Shown here piece by piece: positions 34,541 through 46,419 of a DNA stretch of 64,000 bases (within the stretch, counting starts at the first letter, position 1; every line of letters starts with the position of its first letter). Where the stretch lies: assembly GCA_037893225.1 (NCBI GenBank), contig JAZGUH010000074.1, forward strand, positions 62,001 to 126,000, written 5' to 3'. This stretch comes from Hippasteria phrygiana. Its lineage: Eukaryota; Echinodermata; Asteroidea; Valvatida; Goniasteridae. Below the pieces are notes generated by a model that was not told the origin of the DNA, did no database searches, and saw only the letters and a program-made list of their open reading frames with translations. The translations under genes and the position numbers were made by a program.

Positions 34541-35608
34541 TGGCTGCAGACAGTTCTTTAGCAGCGAAAAAAGAAATTTCAATCTAGAACTTAGAAGTAC
34601 ATTCTTTTTTAAGCAGTTGATAGATAGAGCTGAAACAACTTTACTTGGTCGCTATTCCAATGGCACTTGTCAACAACTCGCTGTGTGAAACAACATTTCC
34701 GCACATCAAGTCTACATGTAATGTATAGTCAACATGTACAGTACATACATTACATGTACAGTATACATCCGATCCAAGTACTCGGTATGTGAATTGTTCA
34801 TGTCATAAAAAGTAATAAGCGAATAATTCGTGCAAAACAGGTGAAAATTAGGGTTGTTTGATTATTTGTCGGGGTGTTTATTTCTTTGTTTCTTCGGTAG
34901 TCATCTTTATCATAGTGATGTGGGGATCTGTGCGCCAGTGGCGTAAACACGGGGAAGGAGTTCAGGGGCCCGCCGATTTGTATTTCTTTTTTGTTTCGTA
35001 AATTTAAAAAGGGGAAAATTGTACACAAAGTGATGTTTCAAATTTCAAGCGGTGTTTAGGGCAGGGGTATCCCCCGTTGAGAAAAAGTTCAAGATGCAGT
35101 ACTTCGTTGACAAATTCAATAATCATCCCCACTTTTCGACACGGATTTACTCGCCACTGGTGAAATCTCATTTGTTTGGCGTATATTATTTATTGGTAAT
35201 ACCTGTTATTATTGTGTTTATTATTTGATAGTGTTGAAATAACTCTTATGATGTAACTTTCCATAAATTCCTGCCGTCAAATGTAACACAAGGTCGTGGA
35301 CTCAATATCGGCATCAGTATAGCTGTTTTACTTTGATTTGCTCATCATTGCACGCACAGCCGATTTTAGTCGAAATTTATTTCGATACATAGGCCTACAA
35401 CTTTATTTTTGTATAGGAAGGGGCTGGTGCATTATTTATTTTACAATTATAAATACAGATTTACTTATTTACTTATTTTCGTTTAGTTCTGTCATGGTAC
35501 ATTTTGGCGTTTGGCGGGTGGGGTGTCATGTTATCACGGACTATGTTCGACTGTAGGCCTATCGTATATATTTTTGGTGGCACAAACACATACAAAATAC
35601 TTGTACAT

Positions 35609-38354
35609 GCAGTATGTACAGGATCATGCATGCAGCAGTCATTGCAATTGTAATCTGATATGGCGCGCGCGCCCTGTGGGTCAGCGCGCGCGTGCCCTGT
35701 AGGTCAGCGCGCGGTCGTGGGGTATTATTTGCAGTTACATGGGTTCATCTGCGTTCATCAGTTCGGGATTCAGTGTACAGCCGCAAGCCTGCTATGATCG
35801 TGACGACACAGCCCCTTTAATAGCCACGAACCGCCAGTAACAACGTCTGGGGAATTTCGTAAAATCTCCCGCCGAAAAATGGGGAAAACTAGTGCGCATG
35901 CGCAATTCTGTATGAAAATGAGGAACATTTTCTCTTCACGCACGCGCATATACGAAGAAGAGCTGCCATGAAGTTGCACAATAGTCTGGTAGCTATCTAT
36001 ACTACTGGCCGAAGGGGCGCCGTTCGCGATCGAAGCTTCGTAGGATCGAATTTCCCTTCACAGTAGTTATACTAAATACCCAATAAATAAAATAATAAGA
36101 AAATAATTGCGGGCACAGACATGGGTGCATATTCTGAGAAGTCGAAGCTTGCAAAATAAATGTCCTTAAAGGTAATGTACATGATCGGTCATTGTTACAA
36201 TTTTCAAAAATGGGCGGATTTGGGGGTTAGTGTTTTACAGGAAATATCGTTCTACTAACCTGTTCAAAGTTTTGCGTTGTTGGATGGCGAAAACAAGAGA
36301 GAAAAACGGCGCTCCTTTCCAGCCGTTTGGCGGATGATAGCCTTTTGTCAAGGCACGCGTGGCTACCTGGACGCGTGACGCGCTCCGAATGGCAGCATGT
36401 CCGGGGCGCGCCACTGTCCGGGTAGCCACGCGCGCCTTGACTTAAGTCTTAAGGGCAGTTTTCCAACGTTTTCCAGCTGGAAATCGTTGGAAAACGATAT
36501 CAATTTCTACTTTTCTTGACAACGACAGCACAACTAGTGCCGTAATTTCACAGGATGATTGAGACTACTATTAACTTACAATCGAGTAAGGTATTTCGTA
36601 ATAATTCAGTAAAAACAACTTAGACGATTACCAATCGTGTACACTACTTTTAAATATAATAATAAATAAAGAACATTACTTGTTTTTTTTCCCGGAAACC
36701 CTTAGAGTTAATCAACCAAATATGCATTCTGGTATTATGCCTTTGTAAACAAAAAAGTTATGTGATGTTGACCAAGCTTTCAGGTGCCGCGATTCACCGG
36801 GGCCCCATACTCCGGCTTACCGGCTCCCATGTAGGACTCTTAAGGGCTCGGATTCCGGTCCATCACAGATCAGACCCCGGTCCATCACACCTCCTTCCCC
36901 ACTCATCCATATAACCTGAAGGTCTAGCACCGTAAAAGGGAGGAACATGGCTGCACCCTAAGAAATGACTGCCGAGCCAGCCAAACGTGCCATGAGCCTG
37001 TACGATGATGCTTACCTGGACTTCACGAGCGGTCCCAACTGCACTGCTAATCGACCGCACGCCACAGTACAGTTGGTATTTGGGGACGGTAAACGAATAC
37101 TCTTATAAATAATGACATTTCTGGAAAAGAAAAAGGAAATACTGAAAAGCTGGGAATCGAACCCTCAGCTTAAGAGCCGATAAACGACTCGATGAACGAC
37201 TCGCTTAACCACTCGGCCACTAAGCTGTTACTGCCTGAGAGAATTTTTAAACCTATTGAAACAGAGAAGAAACCACACGGCGGCAGTACAATACCCGAAC
37301 ATGGTTGAATGAATACCATTATCCCTTGCGTACGGATGACGCCATATGGCGTCAAAAAAATGCCACCAGGCCAAATGGCGTGATTTTTTTCCCTAGGAAA
37401 GTTAGGGCAATTATCATAAATGGGCGCTGTACTTGGCTGTGTGAGCTGAGACAGGTTCTCAGACTTGTTTTCCCTTGAAATAAAATCCTCCACACCACAA
37501 TTAGTACAAGAAAAATAAATATAAATCGGGCAAAGGATTCGAACCCAGGCCTCTGTAGTCCAAAGCCTTATGCTCTACCAATATAGCCACAACAGTAGCT
37601 GGACCAAATATTTTTACTTCAACCTTATATTGTTGTCTGAATGATGCGTGCGATGCTTATTATAAAAAATAACTTAATCATGAATATGCATGCTGGTAAT
37701 AGCGGTCTAGATACGCCCATTTATGATAACTGCCCCCTAACCTTCCTTGGAAACAAAATTATGCGGCCGGATGACGCCATTGGCCGCCGTTTGTGCAGTT
37801 TCAATCCATTGTTGGATTATTGTTTATGTCATGCTTGACTGCAAAAACACATTGTAGCGGTTCGATTTGGCTGCCAGAACCGCTGCAACACCCCGACGTC
37901 TCCCGTAAAATACCGTGCCCAAGGGGTTAAGAATCATGGCTTTGTAACTGTAAATTTGAAAAATGAGGGAAACTAGTGCGCATGCGTCAATTCTGTATGA
38001 AAATGAGGAACATTTTCTCTTCACGCACGCGCACATACGAAGAAGAGCTGCCATAAAGTTGCACAATAGTCTGGTAGCTATCTATACTGGCGAAGGGGCG
38101 CCGTTCGCGATCGAAGCTGCTATGCTTTGCCGGCTATATGCGCTAGCGGCTGCAGTGTCAAGTTCACCGCTCGTGTTCGCATGCGACGTCTTGCAACTGT
38201 GACGGTCGACGTGAGGGAGATGCGACGGGGAATTGGAAGGTGCAAACTACATAATGCGCGCTGCAATTATTGGGCTAAGCAGGTGCGTGCGCACAACACG
38301 GCTTCTACGAAATTCCCAAGACGTTGTTACTGGCCGTTCGTGCTTAATATTTTG
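35609..38354. repeat. X8 module (2746 bp)
   Basis: Shares the private variants of X3, but is followed by a Y module rather than another X. Confidence 0.92.
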
Positions 38355-38435
38355 TCGTGATAACGCCCTCTCGCGGCGGCCGGTTATCGCGTATATGCGT
38401 AACAACGTCTTGAACCAAGACTAGGTAGACAACTG

Positions 38436-38758
38436 TACTCTCTTAATGTAAAAGAGTGAAAAACTCAATCTCAAAAAGAGTGAATCCCTTCTCAAACCAC
38501 TCGAAAAGAGTGAATCTCTCATAAAAACCACTCGAAAAGAGTGAAAACCACTCGAAAAGAGTGAAATTTCCACTCTTTCAAGGAACCATATAAGGGACAA
38601 CTCGAAAAAGAGTTGTCCCTTATTATGGCTCCACGAAAGAGTGGAAATTTCACTCTTTTCGAGTGGTTTTTATAAGAGATTCACTCTTTTCGAGTGGTTT
38701 GAGAAGGGATTCACTCTTTTTGAGAGTGAGTTTTTCACTCTTTTACATTAAGAGAGTA
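38436..38758. repeat. foldback in Y5
   Basis: Copy of the Y-module foldback, 323 bp, same form as in Y2. Confidence 0.86.
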
Positions 38759-39154
38759 GGCCTACTGTATAGAGTACCGAAGTCTGACGTCAGTTGCCGC
38801 GGCAATGGTTCCAAACAAATGCAGTTTAGAATGTATTCTGGTTCCAAACATTGTATTGATTGACGTCATCACTTCGGTACTCTATACAGTCAGTCCCACA
38901 ATTACAATATAGAATTCTCACCATGGTCTTTGTGTGGCGTCGGTTCTATGTCGACGTCGCAAAGTATGCAAAATCGGAAAAACTTCCTGTCGAGCGGTGA
39001 CGTGGTGCGGACGTGTCTGTGTGGCGCGAAATTTAAATTTTGCCCCTCATCAACGGCTGATCCTTGATCACTATAACTTTACCTTTTAGGACACAGGTAA
39101 GCAATACAATTAAATCGCGAGGTGTATTGGAATACTCCCTTCTAGATATCGGTA

Positions 39155-39583
39155 ATGGCCGATTTATCCACAGATTCAGATTCAGTTTCTGATGACATAT
39201 CATGGGATAAACTTTCGCAACAAACCCCAGTGGATGCTCAAGATCATACAAATCATGACGATCATCCACGATCAACCTTTGACGTAGTATATAGCCAGGC
39301 ACAAAGTAATACGCAGTTTCAAACTCAAAAAAGAAAACGACCAAAGTCCAGCCTTAATTACAGTGACGTCTACACAGATTCAGAAGGAGACACTCCTAAT
39401 GAACATCCAACAAAATCCCACAGGCGGGGTATCCGTAAAAGGGTCTATGTATTATATGTGTACATTCATCTGGATGTATCTTGTTCGTATCTTGCTTGTA
39501 AACTTAGGTCGATAAAAAGCTTCAGGCTTATTTTGACCCGTCACTTTAATAACAAAATTATCATGCTACTAAAAGAGGGGTAG
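39155..39583 (+). CDS. hypothetical 142-codon ORF, copy 5
   Basis: Translation identical to the other copies although the sequence just downstream has drifted. Lies in Y5. Function unknown. Confidence 0.35.
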   Translation: MADLSTDSDSVSDDISWDKLSQQTPVDAQDHTNHDDHPRSTFDVVYSQAQSNTQFQTQKRKRPKSSLNYSDVYTDSEGDTPNEHPTKSHRRGIRKRVYVLYVYIHLDVSCSYLACKLRSIKSFRLILTRHFNNKIIMLLKEG

Positions 39584-40651
39584 TGGCTGCAGACTGTTCT
39601 TTAGCAGCGAAAAAAGAAATTTAAATGTAGAACTTAGAAGTACATTCTTTTTTAAGCAGTTGATAGATAGAGCTGAAACAACTTTACTTGGTCGCTATTC
39701 CAATGGCACTTGTCAACAACTCGCTGTGTGAAACAACATTTCCGCACATCAAGTCTACATGTAATGTATAGTCAACATGTACAGTACATACATTACATGT
39801 ATAGTATACATCCGATCCAAGTACTCGGTATGTGAATTGTTCATGTCATAAAAAGTAATAAGCGAATAATTCGTGCAAAACAGGTGAAAATTAGGGTTGT
39901 TTGATTATTTGTCGGGGTGTTTATTTCTTTGTTTCTTCGGTAGTCATCTTTATCATAGTGATGTAGGGATCTGTGCGCCAGTGGCGTAAACACGGGGAAG
40001 GAGTTCAGGGGCCCGCCGATTTGTATTTCTTTTTTGTTTCGTAAATTTAAAAAGGGGAAAATTGTACACAAAGTGATGTTTCAAATTTCAAGCGGTGTTT
40101 AGGGCAGGGGTATCCCCCGTTGAGAAAAAGTTCAAGATGCAGTACTTCGTTGACAAATTCAATAATCATCCCCACTTTTCGACACGGATTTACTCGCCAC
40201 TGGTGAAATCTCATTTGTTTGGCGTATATTATTTATTGGTAATACCTGTTATTATTGTGTTTATTATTTGATAGTGTTGAAATAACTCTTATGATGTAAC
40301 TTTCCATAAATTCCTGCCGTCAAATGTAACACAAGGTCGTGGACTCAATATCGGCATCAGTATAGCTGTTTTACTTTGATTTGCTCATCATTGCACGCAC
40401 AGCCGATTTTAGTCGAAATTTATTTCGATACATAGGCCTACAACTTTATTTTTGTATAGGAAGGGGCTGGTGCATTATTTATTTTACAATTATAAATACA
40501 GATTTAATTATTTACTTATTTTCGTTTAGTTCTGTCATGGTACATTTTGGCGTTTGGCGGGTGGGGTGTCATGTTATCACGGACTATGTTCGACTGTAGG
40601 CCTATCGTATATATTTTTGGTGGCACAAACACATACAAAATACTTGTACAT

Positions 40652-42560
40652 GCAGTATGTACAGGATCATGCATGCAGCAGTCATTGCAATTGTAATCTG
40701 ATATGGCGCGCGCGCCCTGTGGGTCAGCGCGCGCGAGCCCTGTAGGTCAGCGCGCGGTCGTGGGGTATTATTTGCAGTTACATGGGTTCATCTGCGTTCA
40801 TCAGTTCGGGATTCAGTGTACAGCCGCAAGCCTGCTATGATCGTGACGACACAGCCCCTTTAATAGCCACGAACCGCCAGTAACAACGTCTGGGGAATTT
40901 CGTAAAATCTCTCCCGCCGAAAAATGGGGAAAACTAGTGCGCATGCGCAATTCTGTATGAAAATGAGGAACATTTTCTCTTCACGCACGCGCATATACGA
41001 AGAAGAGCTGCCTGAAGTTGCACAATAGTCTGGTAGCTATCTATACTACTGGCCGAAGGGGCGCCGTTCGCGATCGAAGCTTCGTAGGATCGAATTTCCC
41101 TTCACAGTAGTTATACTAAATACCCAATAAATAAAATAATAAGAAAATAATTGCGGGCACAGACATGGGTGCATATTCTGAGAAGTCGAAGCTTGCAAAA
41201 TAAATGTCCTTAAAGGTAATGTACATGATCGGTCATTGTTACAATTTTCAAAAATGGGCGGATTTGGGGGTTAGTGTTTTACAGGAAATATCGTTCTACT
41301 AACCTGTTCAAAGTTTTGCGTTGTTGGATGGCGAAAACAAGAGAGAAAAACGGCGCTCCTTTCCAGCCGTTTGGCGGATGATAGCCTTTTGTCAAGGCAC
41401 GCGTGGCTACCTGGACGCGTGACGCGCTCCGAATGGCAGCATGTCCGGGGCGCGCCACTGTTCGGGTAGCCACGCGCGCCTTGACTTAAGTCTTAAGGGC
41501 AGTTTTCCAACGTTTTCCAGCTGGAAATCGTTGGAAAACGATATCAATTTCTACTTTTCTTGACAACGACAGCACAACTAGTGCCGTAATTTCACAGGAT
41601 GATTGAGACTACTATTAACTTACAATCGAGTAAGGTATTTCGTAATAATTCAGTAAAAACAACTTAGACGATTACCAATCGTGTACACTACTTTTAAATA
41701 TAATAATAAATAAAGAACATTACTTGTTTTTTTTTCCCGGAAACCCTTAGAGTTAATCAATCAAATATGCATTCTGGTATTATGCCTTTTTAAACAAAAA
41801 AGTTATGTGATGTTGACCAAGCTTTCAGGTGCCGCGATTCACCGGGGCCCCATACTCCGGCTTACCGGCTCCCATGTAGGACTCTTAAGGGCTCGGATTC
41901 CGGTCCATCACAGATCAGACCCCGGTCCATCACACCTCCTTCCCCACCCATCCATATAACCTGAAGGTCTAGCACCGTAAAAGGGAGGAACATGGCTGCA
42001 CCCTAAGCAATGACTGCCGAGCCAGCCAAACGTGCCATGAGCCTGTACGATGATGCTTACCTGGACTTCACGAGCGGTCCCAACTGCACTGCTAATCGAC
42101 CGCACGCCACAGTACAGTTGGTATTTGGGGATGGTAAACGAATACTCTTATAAATAATGACATTTCTGGAAAAGAAAAAGGAAATACTGAAAAGCTGGGA
42201 ATCGAACCCTCAGCTTAAGAGCCGATAAACGACTCGATGAACGACTCGCTTAACCACTCGGCCACTAAGCTGTTACTGCCTGAGAGAATTTTTAAACCTA
42301 TTGAAACAGAGAAGAAACCACACGGCGGCAGTACAATACCCGAACATGGTTGAATGAATACCATTATCCCTTGCGTACGGATGACGCCATATGGCGTCAA
42401 AAAAATGCCACCAGGCCGGATGGCGTGATTTTTTTCCCTAGGAAAGTTAGGGCAATTATCATAAATGGGCGCTGTACTTGGCTGTGTGAGCTGAGACAGG
42501 TTCTCAGACTTGTTTTCCCTTGAAATAAAATCCTCCACACCACAATTAGTACAAGAAAAA
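40652..42560. repeat. X9 module, truncated at the array end
   Basis: The module follows the X sequence for about 1.9 kb and then stops after GTACAAGAAAAA. The second tRNA-like sequence and the right third of X are missing. It also has small private indels near 40910 and 41013. Unrelated DNA follows. Confidence 0.9.
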
Positions 42561-42880
42561 CTAGACATCTTGCGTCTCTTGCCAACAGACGCAGGGCTTT
42601 TCCGTTTTCTGTTATATTAAGCACAAAACTCCATCGCTTCTATGTCTTTTGCTACTCGAAACTTGACCTTTAAGCGTTATGCCATCATGACTTATTTCTT
42701 GGTCATGTAATTTCCATTATAGGATATATATGACAAGTTTAAGACCTTAGGTTGTTAAATGACGCAAATCCCGGTTACAAATTGCATTAAAAACTCAAAA
42801 ATCAAAAAATTAACACAGAATCGTCAGATAGCGTCATCGTGATGACGTATCAATTTTCATCTTTACCACTTGCTTTTATT
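42561..42880. other. unique AT-rich spacer after the array
   Basis: No gene, tRNA or clear repeat is visible. The sequence changes at 42561 from X to unrelated DNA. GATGACGT motifs begin to appear near 42840. Confidence 0.6.
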
Positions 42881-44060
42881 ATTCTATCAATTCCCATAAA
42901 AACAACAATCAGATCTCTCATGGTTGATTTTTTATTGATTTTCAAAGATTAAATCCAGAAATCTTTTATTGCTTGTAATCTGATGATGTCATCGTGACGT
43001 CATTATTAGAAAGCTCCAGAGCTATGTTAACTCTGCCATCTGAAGCAAATATCTGGATTATATCTCTCGCGGTTGATTCTTTTGCAATTTCTTAAGGTTT
43101 AAAGGTATTTTCATTGCAACTTCCGGTCTGGTGACGTCATCAATCTTTATTCCCTCAACTTGTTCTTTATAGCATGAAGCCGATTATATACATCCATTAT
43201 AAAGTGATTTCAGCAAACATCGCCACACACATCGACTGATTATTCATTTTAAACATTTTCAACCTGCCGCTTGAGGGCGTTCGAACATTTTATGATGTCC
43301 AGGTAATTTTTTGTGAAGTACAACCTAGGCGGAGACTAACATCGTTGAAAGCAAGTTCAAATCTTTTTCCACTTTCAAATTATGAGGCACTTCCGGTTTC
43401 AACGGGAAGGAAAGGTCACGTGATTTTGCTTGTAATATCAAATATGAAGACCTGGTTTATTCTATCAGTTCCCATAAAAAGCAAAATCAGATCTCTCTCG
43501 ATTGATTTTATATTGATTTTCAAAGATTAAATCTAGAAATCTTTGATTGCTTGTAATCCTATATCTGATGACTTTATCGTGATGTCATTATCAGAAAGCT
43601 CGAGAATGGAGCTATGTTAACTATAAGCAAATATCTGGATTACATTTCTCGCGGTTGATTTTTGAGCACTTTTTAAAGGTCTAAATCGGCTGATTATTCA
43701 TTTTTTTTTAATTGAACCTGCCGCTAGAGGGCTCTCGAACATTTTATGACGTCACCGGCAATGTTTTTGTTAAGTACAACCTAGGCAAAGACTAACATCG
43801 TTGAAAGCAAGTTCACATCTTTTTCCACTTACAAACTATATGGCACTTCCGGTTTGGTTCGGAAGGAAGGGTCACGTGATTTGACGCACACTAGATAAAA
43901 TGAAGATCCTGGTTTATACTATCAATTGACACTAAAACCAAGATAAGGGGTCTCACTGGTGATTTTATAAAGTATTTTAAAGATTAAAAATATTTATCTT
44001 AAATGGCTTGTAATATGACACCGGATGATGTTATCATGACGTCACTCTTCGAGACACGAC
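42881..44060. repeat. degenerate tandem repeat, ~460-580 bp unit, two and a part copies
   Basis: Copy A (42881-43458) and copy B (43459-43916) share blocks in the same order: TCTATCARTTCCCATAAAA, TTTTCAAAGATTAAAT, ATATCTGGATTA, AACCTGCCGCT, GTACAACCTAGGC, CATCGTTGAAAGCAAGTTC, GGCACTTCCGGTTT and GGTCACGTGATTT. A third partial copy starts at about 43917 (CTATCAATTGACACTAAAA). No reading frame is conserved, and TGACGTCA-like sites are frequent. Confidence 0.8.
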
Positions 44061-44303
44061 TTTGCTATAGGCTCTATGTCTGTGCAAATTTGGACTAAGG
44101 TCCGAGGTTGTTTGATGACCAAATTGCTAGTCAGAAAATCTATGCACAAAGTCCATACGGTTTGGGATAGAACTAAAATAAGACTAGAGGTTTGGTGTTT
44201 GTGGACAAACACAGAGCTGTTTCAGGGTATTTTGTGGTAGTTTAATGATGTCGGGGATTGGATTTCAATGGTGATTAAAAAAAAAAAAATTAAAATTCAT
44301 GTT

Positions 44304-44850
44304 AGATACCACATATCAACTTAATCGGACTTGTACTTCTGTAGATATATGGCTTTAAAAACTGCTACTTTAAGATGACGTCACGTGACATGTCATGACG
44401 TCATCATAATGTCATGTCAATTTTCATTCATAAACTTGCAGACCTACCTAGATATAACATTTCAAGTTAATGGAGCTTGTACTTTTGTAGATATATGGCT
44501 TCAAAAACTGGACCTTTAAGATGACGTCACGTGATATGTGATGACGTCATCATAATGTCATGTTAATTTCTATTTATAAACAAACTGGGCTACCTAGATA
44601 TTACTTTTCAACTTAATCGAACTTGTACCATTGTAGATGTATGGCTTCAAAAACTGCACCTTTAAGATGACGTCACGTGACATGTGATGACGTCATCATA
44701 ATGTCATGTTAATATTTTTATCTATAAACCTGCAGACATATATTACTTTTCAACTTAATCGAAAGTGTACTTTTGTAGATATATGGCTTTGAAAAATGCC
44801 CCTTTAAGATGACGTCACGTGACATTTGATGACGTCATCATGACGTAAAC
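44304..44850. repeat. four tandem ~146-bp units rich in CRE and E-box palindromes
   Basis: The motif AAGATGACGTCACGTGA recurs with its GATGACG starting at 44374, 44520, 44666 and 44808. Each is followed within 20 bp by ATGACGTCATCATAATGTCA (near-exact) and preceded by GTAGATATATGGCTT. Every unit thus carries a CRE overlapping an E-box (TGACGTCACGTGA) and a second CRE. The motif sits in a small nested palindrome. Confidence 0.88.
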
Positions 44851-44945
44851 GTACGGCACACATTCTGAGCAGTTGGTCTAAGTGTCTGCCAAGTTTAAAA
44901 GTAGCCAAAGTGGCCGGTAAGAAAGAAAATGTTTACAAATGCTAT

Positions 44946-45450
44946 CAAATCAACTAGAAATTAATCCCTTTTATAAACAGCATTCACATTTTAGTCATGG
45001 TTATCTGCCCTTCCCAGAATTCCTTCGTGTTATATTGATTTTGGTGTAAATTTTCAAATAGTTGTTATTTTTTACTTGAGTGAGCCACGATCATGAAATT
45101 TTTGAATTAGGTAGAGAAAAATTCGATGTGATACATTTTTATGATCGTACCGACGCTGACATGCGTTTAAAAAAAACGTATTTTTTTATGACGTCATCTT
45201 GACGTCACACAATTTTTCTCTTTTAGTACATATCGTTAAGACATGCCAAAGCTTTAACAAAAAGAATTTTGAAAAAATCTTGTTTTGTTAGCTAGACATA
45301 TTTAAAAGAATGTTACGATTTTAGAAATTCAAATTATCTAGCGACTTGAAAAAAGACCAGAAATCAACCCTTTTTATAAACAGCATGCACATTTTAGTCA
45401 TGGTTATCTGCCCTTCCCAGAATCCAGAATTCCAGAATTCCAGAATTCCA
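44946..45450. repeat. direct repeat pair (~75 bp) and CCAGAATT microsatellite
   Basis: ACATTTTAGTCATGGTTATC and flanking sequence occurs at about 44946-45020 and again at 45357-45430. The second copy ends in repeated CCAGAATT (45414-45450). Confidence 0.75.
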
Positions 45451-45589
45451 TACAAAAGGTTTACCCAAATCAAATAGCGCCCTCCTATTGTGTCCGCCAT
45501 ACCTCTAAAAGGCTAATTATCTCCCGGCGCAAACATTCCATCTTCTGACTGATTACGCGGTATCCGCTGCTGGATTGGATTCGAATCGG

Positions 45590-45720
45590 CCAGCCCGGTG
45601 GTCGAGTGGTTAAGACCTGCACTAGTAAGCAGGAAGTCGTGGGTTCGAATCCTTCCCGAGTAAACCTGTGATTTTTTTCACACAGGCTCTCGGAAAGCAC
45701 TGAGTATACCAGTGCTTCAT
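45590..45720 (+). repeat. tRNA-derived SINE
   Basis: The head resembles a Ser/Leu tRNA: A box TGGTCGAGTGG (45599-45609), stem CCTGC/GCAGG around 45616-45633 and B box GGGTTCGAATCC (45641-45652). The body has two small hairpins, CCTGTG/CACAGG (45664-45686) and AAGCACTG/CAGTGCTT (45694-45717). The tRNA fold is imperfect (8-nt anticodon loop, weak T stem), so it is a retroposed SINE rather than a tRNA gene. The 3' end is not clear. Confidence 0.72.
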
Positions 45721-45976
45721 AATTACGTTGGGATAGGGCAAAGGAGAAAATATCTCTGTTCTAATTTACTTTACCTTTAAGCTTGAAGGTACCGTGATAT
45801 CTTTCTTGTCCATATAGGTCATGTAATTTTGATATAGTAAGGTCTTGTTTAAGACGTTAAATATAGGCTAAATGGTTCAAGTCGCAGTTACAAATTATAT
45901 TAAAAATTCAAAAACCTAAAAATCAACATAAAATCGTAATATATATAGCGTTGTCATGAAGTAATATATTTGGAAC

Positions 45977-46398
45977 GTGGTCTTGGCTTGTGTGACGATT
46001 GCAGTCAATCTGATCAATAAAAGTTAAAACAATTTCAAAAACTGAAAAATTCCTAGAAAATCAGCCGATGACGTCACTTCAGATTTTATCAATTTTCATA
46101 ACGATCTGACTTACCTTTATATGTGTTTTTAAAAAGGGCATTTTGATGACGTCAGGATGATGTTACACATTTTCACATTTATAACTGTGACTTAACGAAT
46201 TTATTACAAAAAGGAATTTCGAATTTATTATATTGTGTTGATGAGATATGGCTTAAAATTTCAAAACCACAAACAAAATAAAATATATATATATATATAT
46301 ATATCATATGATGGCGTCATTATGACATCACTTCAATAAAACATCACCTCAATTGTGGTCTTGGCCTGTGTAAAGATTGGAGTCAATCTGATCAATAA
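45977..46398. repeat. direct repeat pair (45977-46020 and 46355-46398)
   Basis: GTGGTCTTGGC followed by AGTCAATCTGATCAATAA occurs twice, 378 bp apart, with similar flanks containing GATGACGTCA. Between them lies a TA microsatellite (about 46283-46304). Confidence 0.75.
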
Positions 46399-46419
46399 TA
46401 ATGGAATATTTTGCGAGAA

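Larger units (their letters stand above)
33311..35608. repeat. Y4 module (2298 bp)
   Basis: A complete Y module: foldback 33392-33715, inverted-repeat element 33721-33847, small ORF 34112-34540. Its left part matches Y1 (TCATGATAACG start, extra AA in the foldback), while its right part matches Y2 (five-C run), so it is a mosaic. Confidence 0.92.
38355..40651. repeat. Y5 module (2297 bp)
   Basis: A complete Y module: foldback 38436-38758, inverted-repeat element 38764-38890, small ORF 39155-39583. It is somewhat more diverged just after the small ORF (near 39595 and 39622) than the internal copies, as expected towards an array edge. Confidence 0.92.
1..42560. repeat. macrosatellite array of X and Y modules (~5.0-kb and 2.75-kb units)
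   Basis: The same long sequence recurs head to tail with few differences. The 142-codon ORF start falls at 13, 5020, 15826, 29105, 34112 and 39155. Spacing is 5007 or 5043 bp where the unit is plain, 10806 where an LTR element is inserted, and 13279 where four X modules follow each other. Differences between copies are scattered single bases and small indels, so the array is recently amplified or actively homogenised. I see no rRNA, histone or other known tandem gene. The left end is outside the window; the right end is abrupt at 42560. Confidence 0.95.

Noticed and set aside
1..42560. Tandem rRNA, 5S, snRNA or histone gene cluster
   Set aside because: The 5-kb period suggested it, but I find no histone frames and no recognisable rRNA or snRNA sequence in the unit.
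44304..44850. CRISPR array
   Set aside because: Units are about 146 bp and similar throughout, without constant short repeats and variable spacers, in animal DNA with no cas genes.
45590..45662. Functional serine or leucine tRNA
   Set aside because: Anticodon loop of 8 and imperfect T stem; the attached hairpin body fits a SINE.
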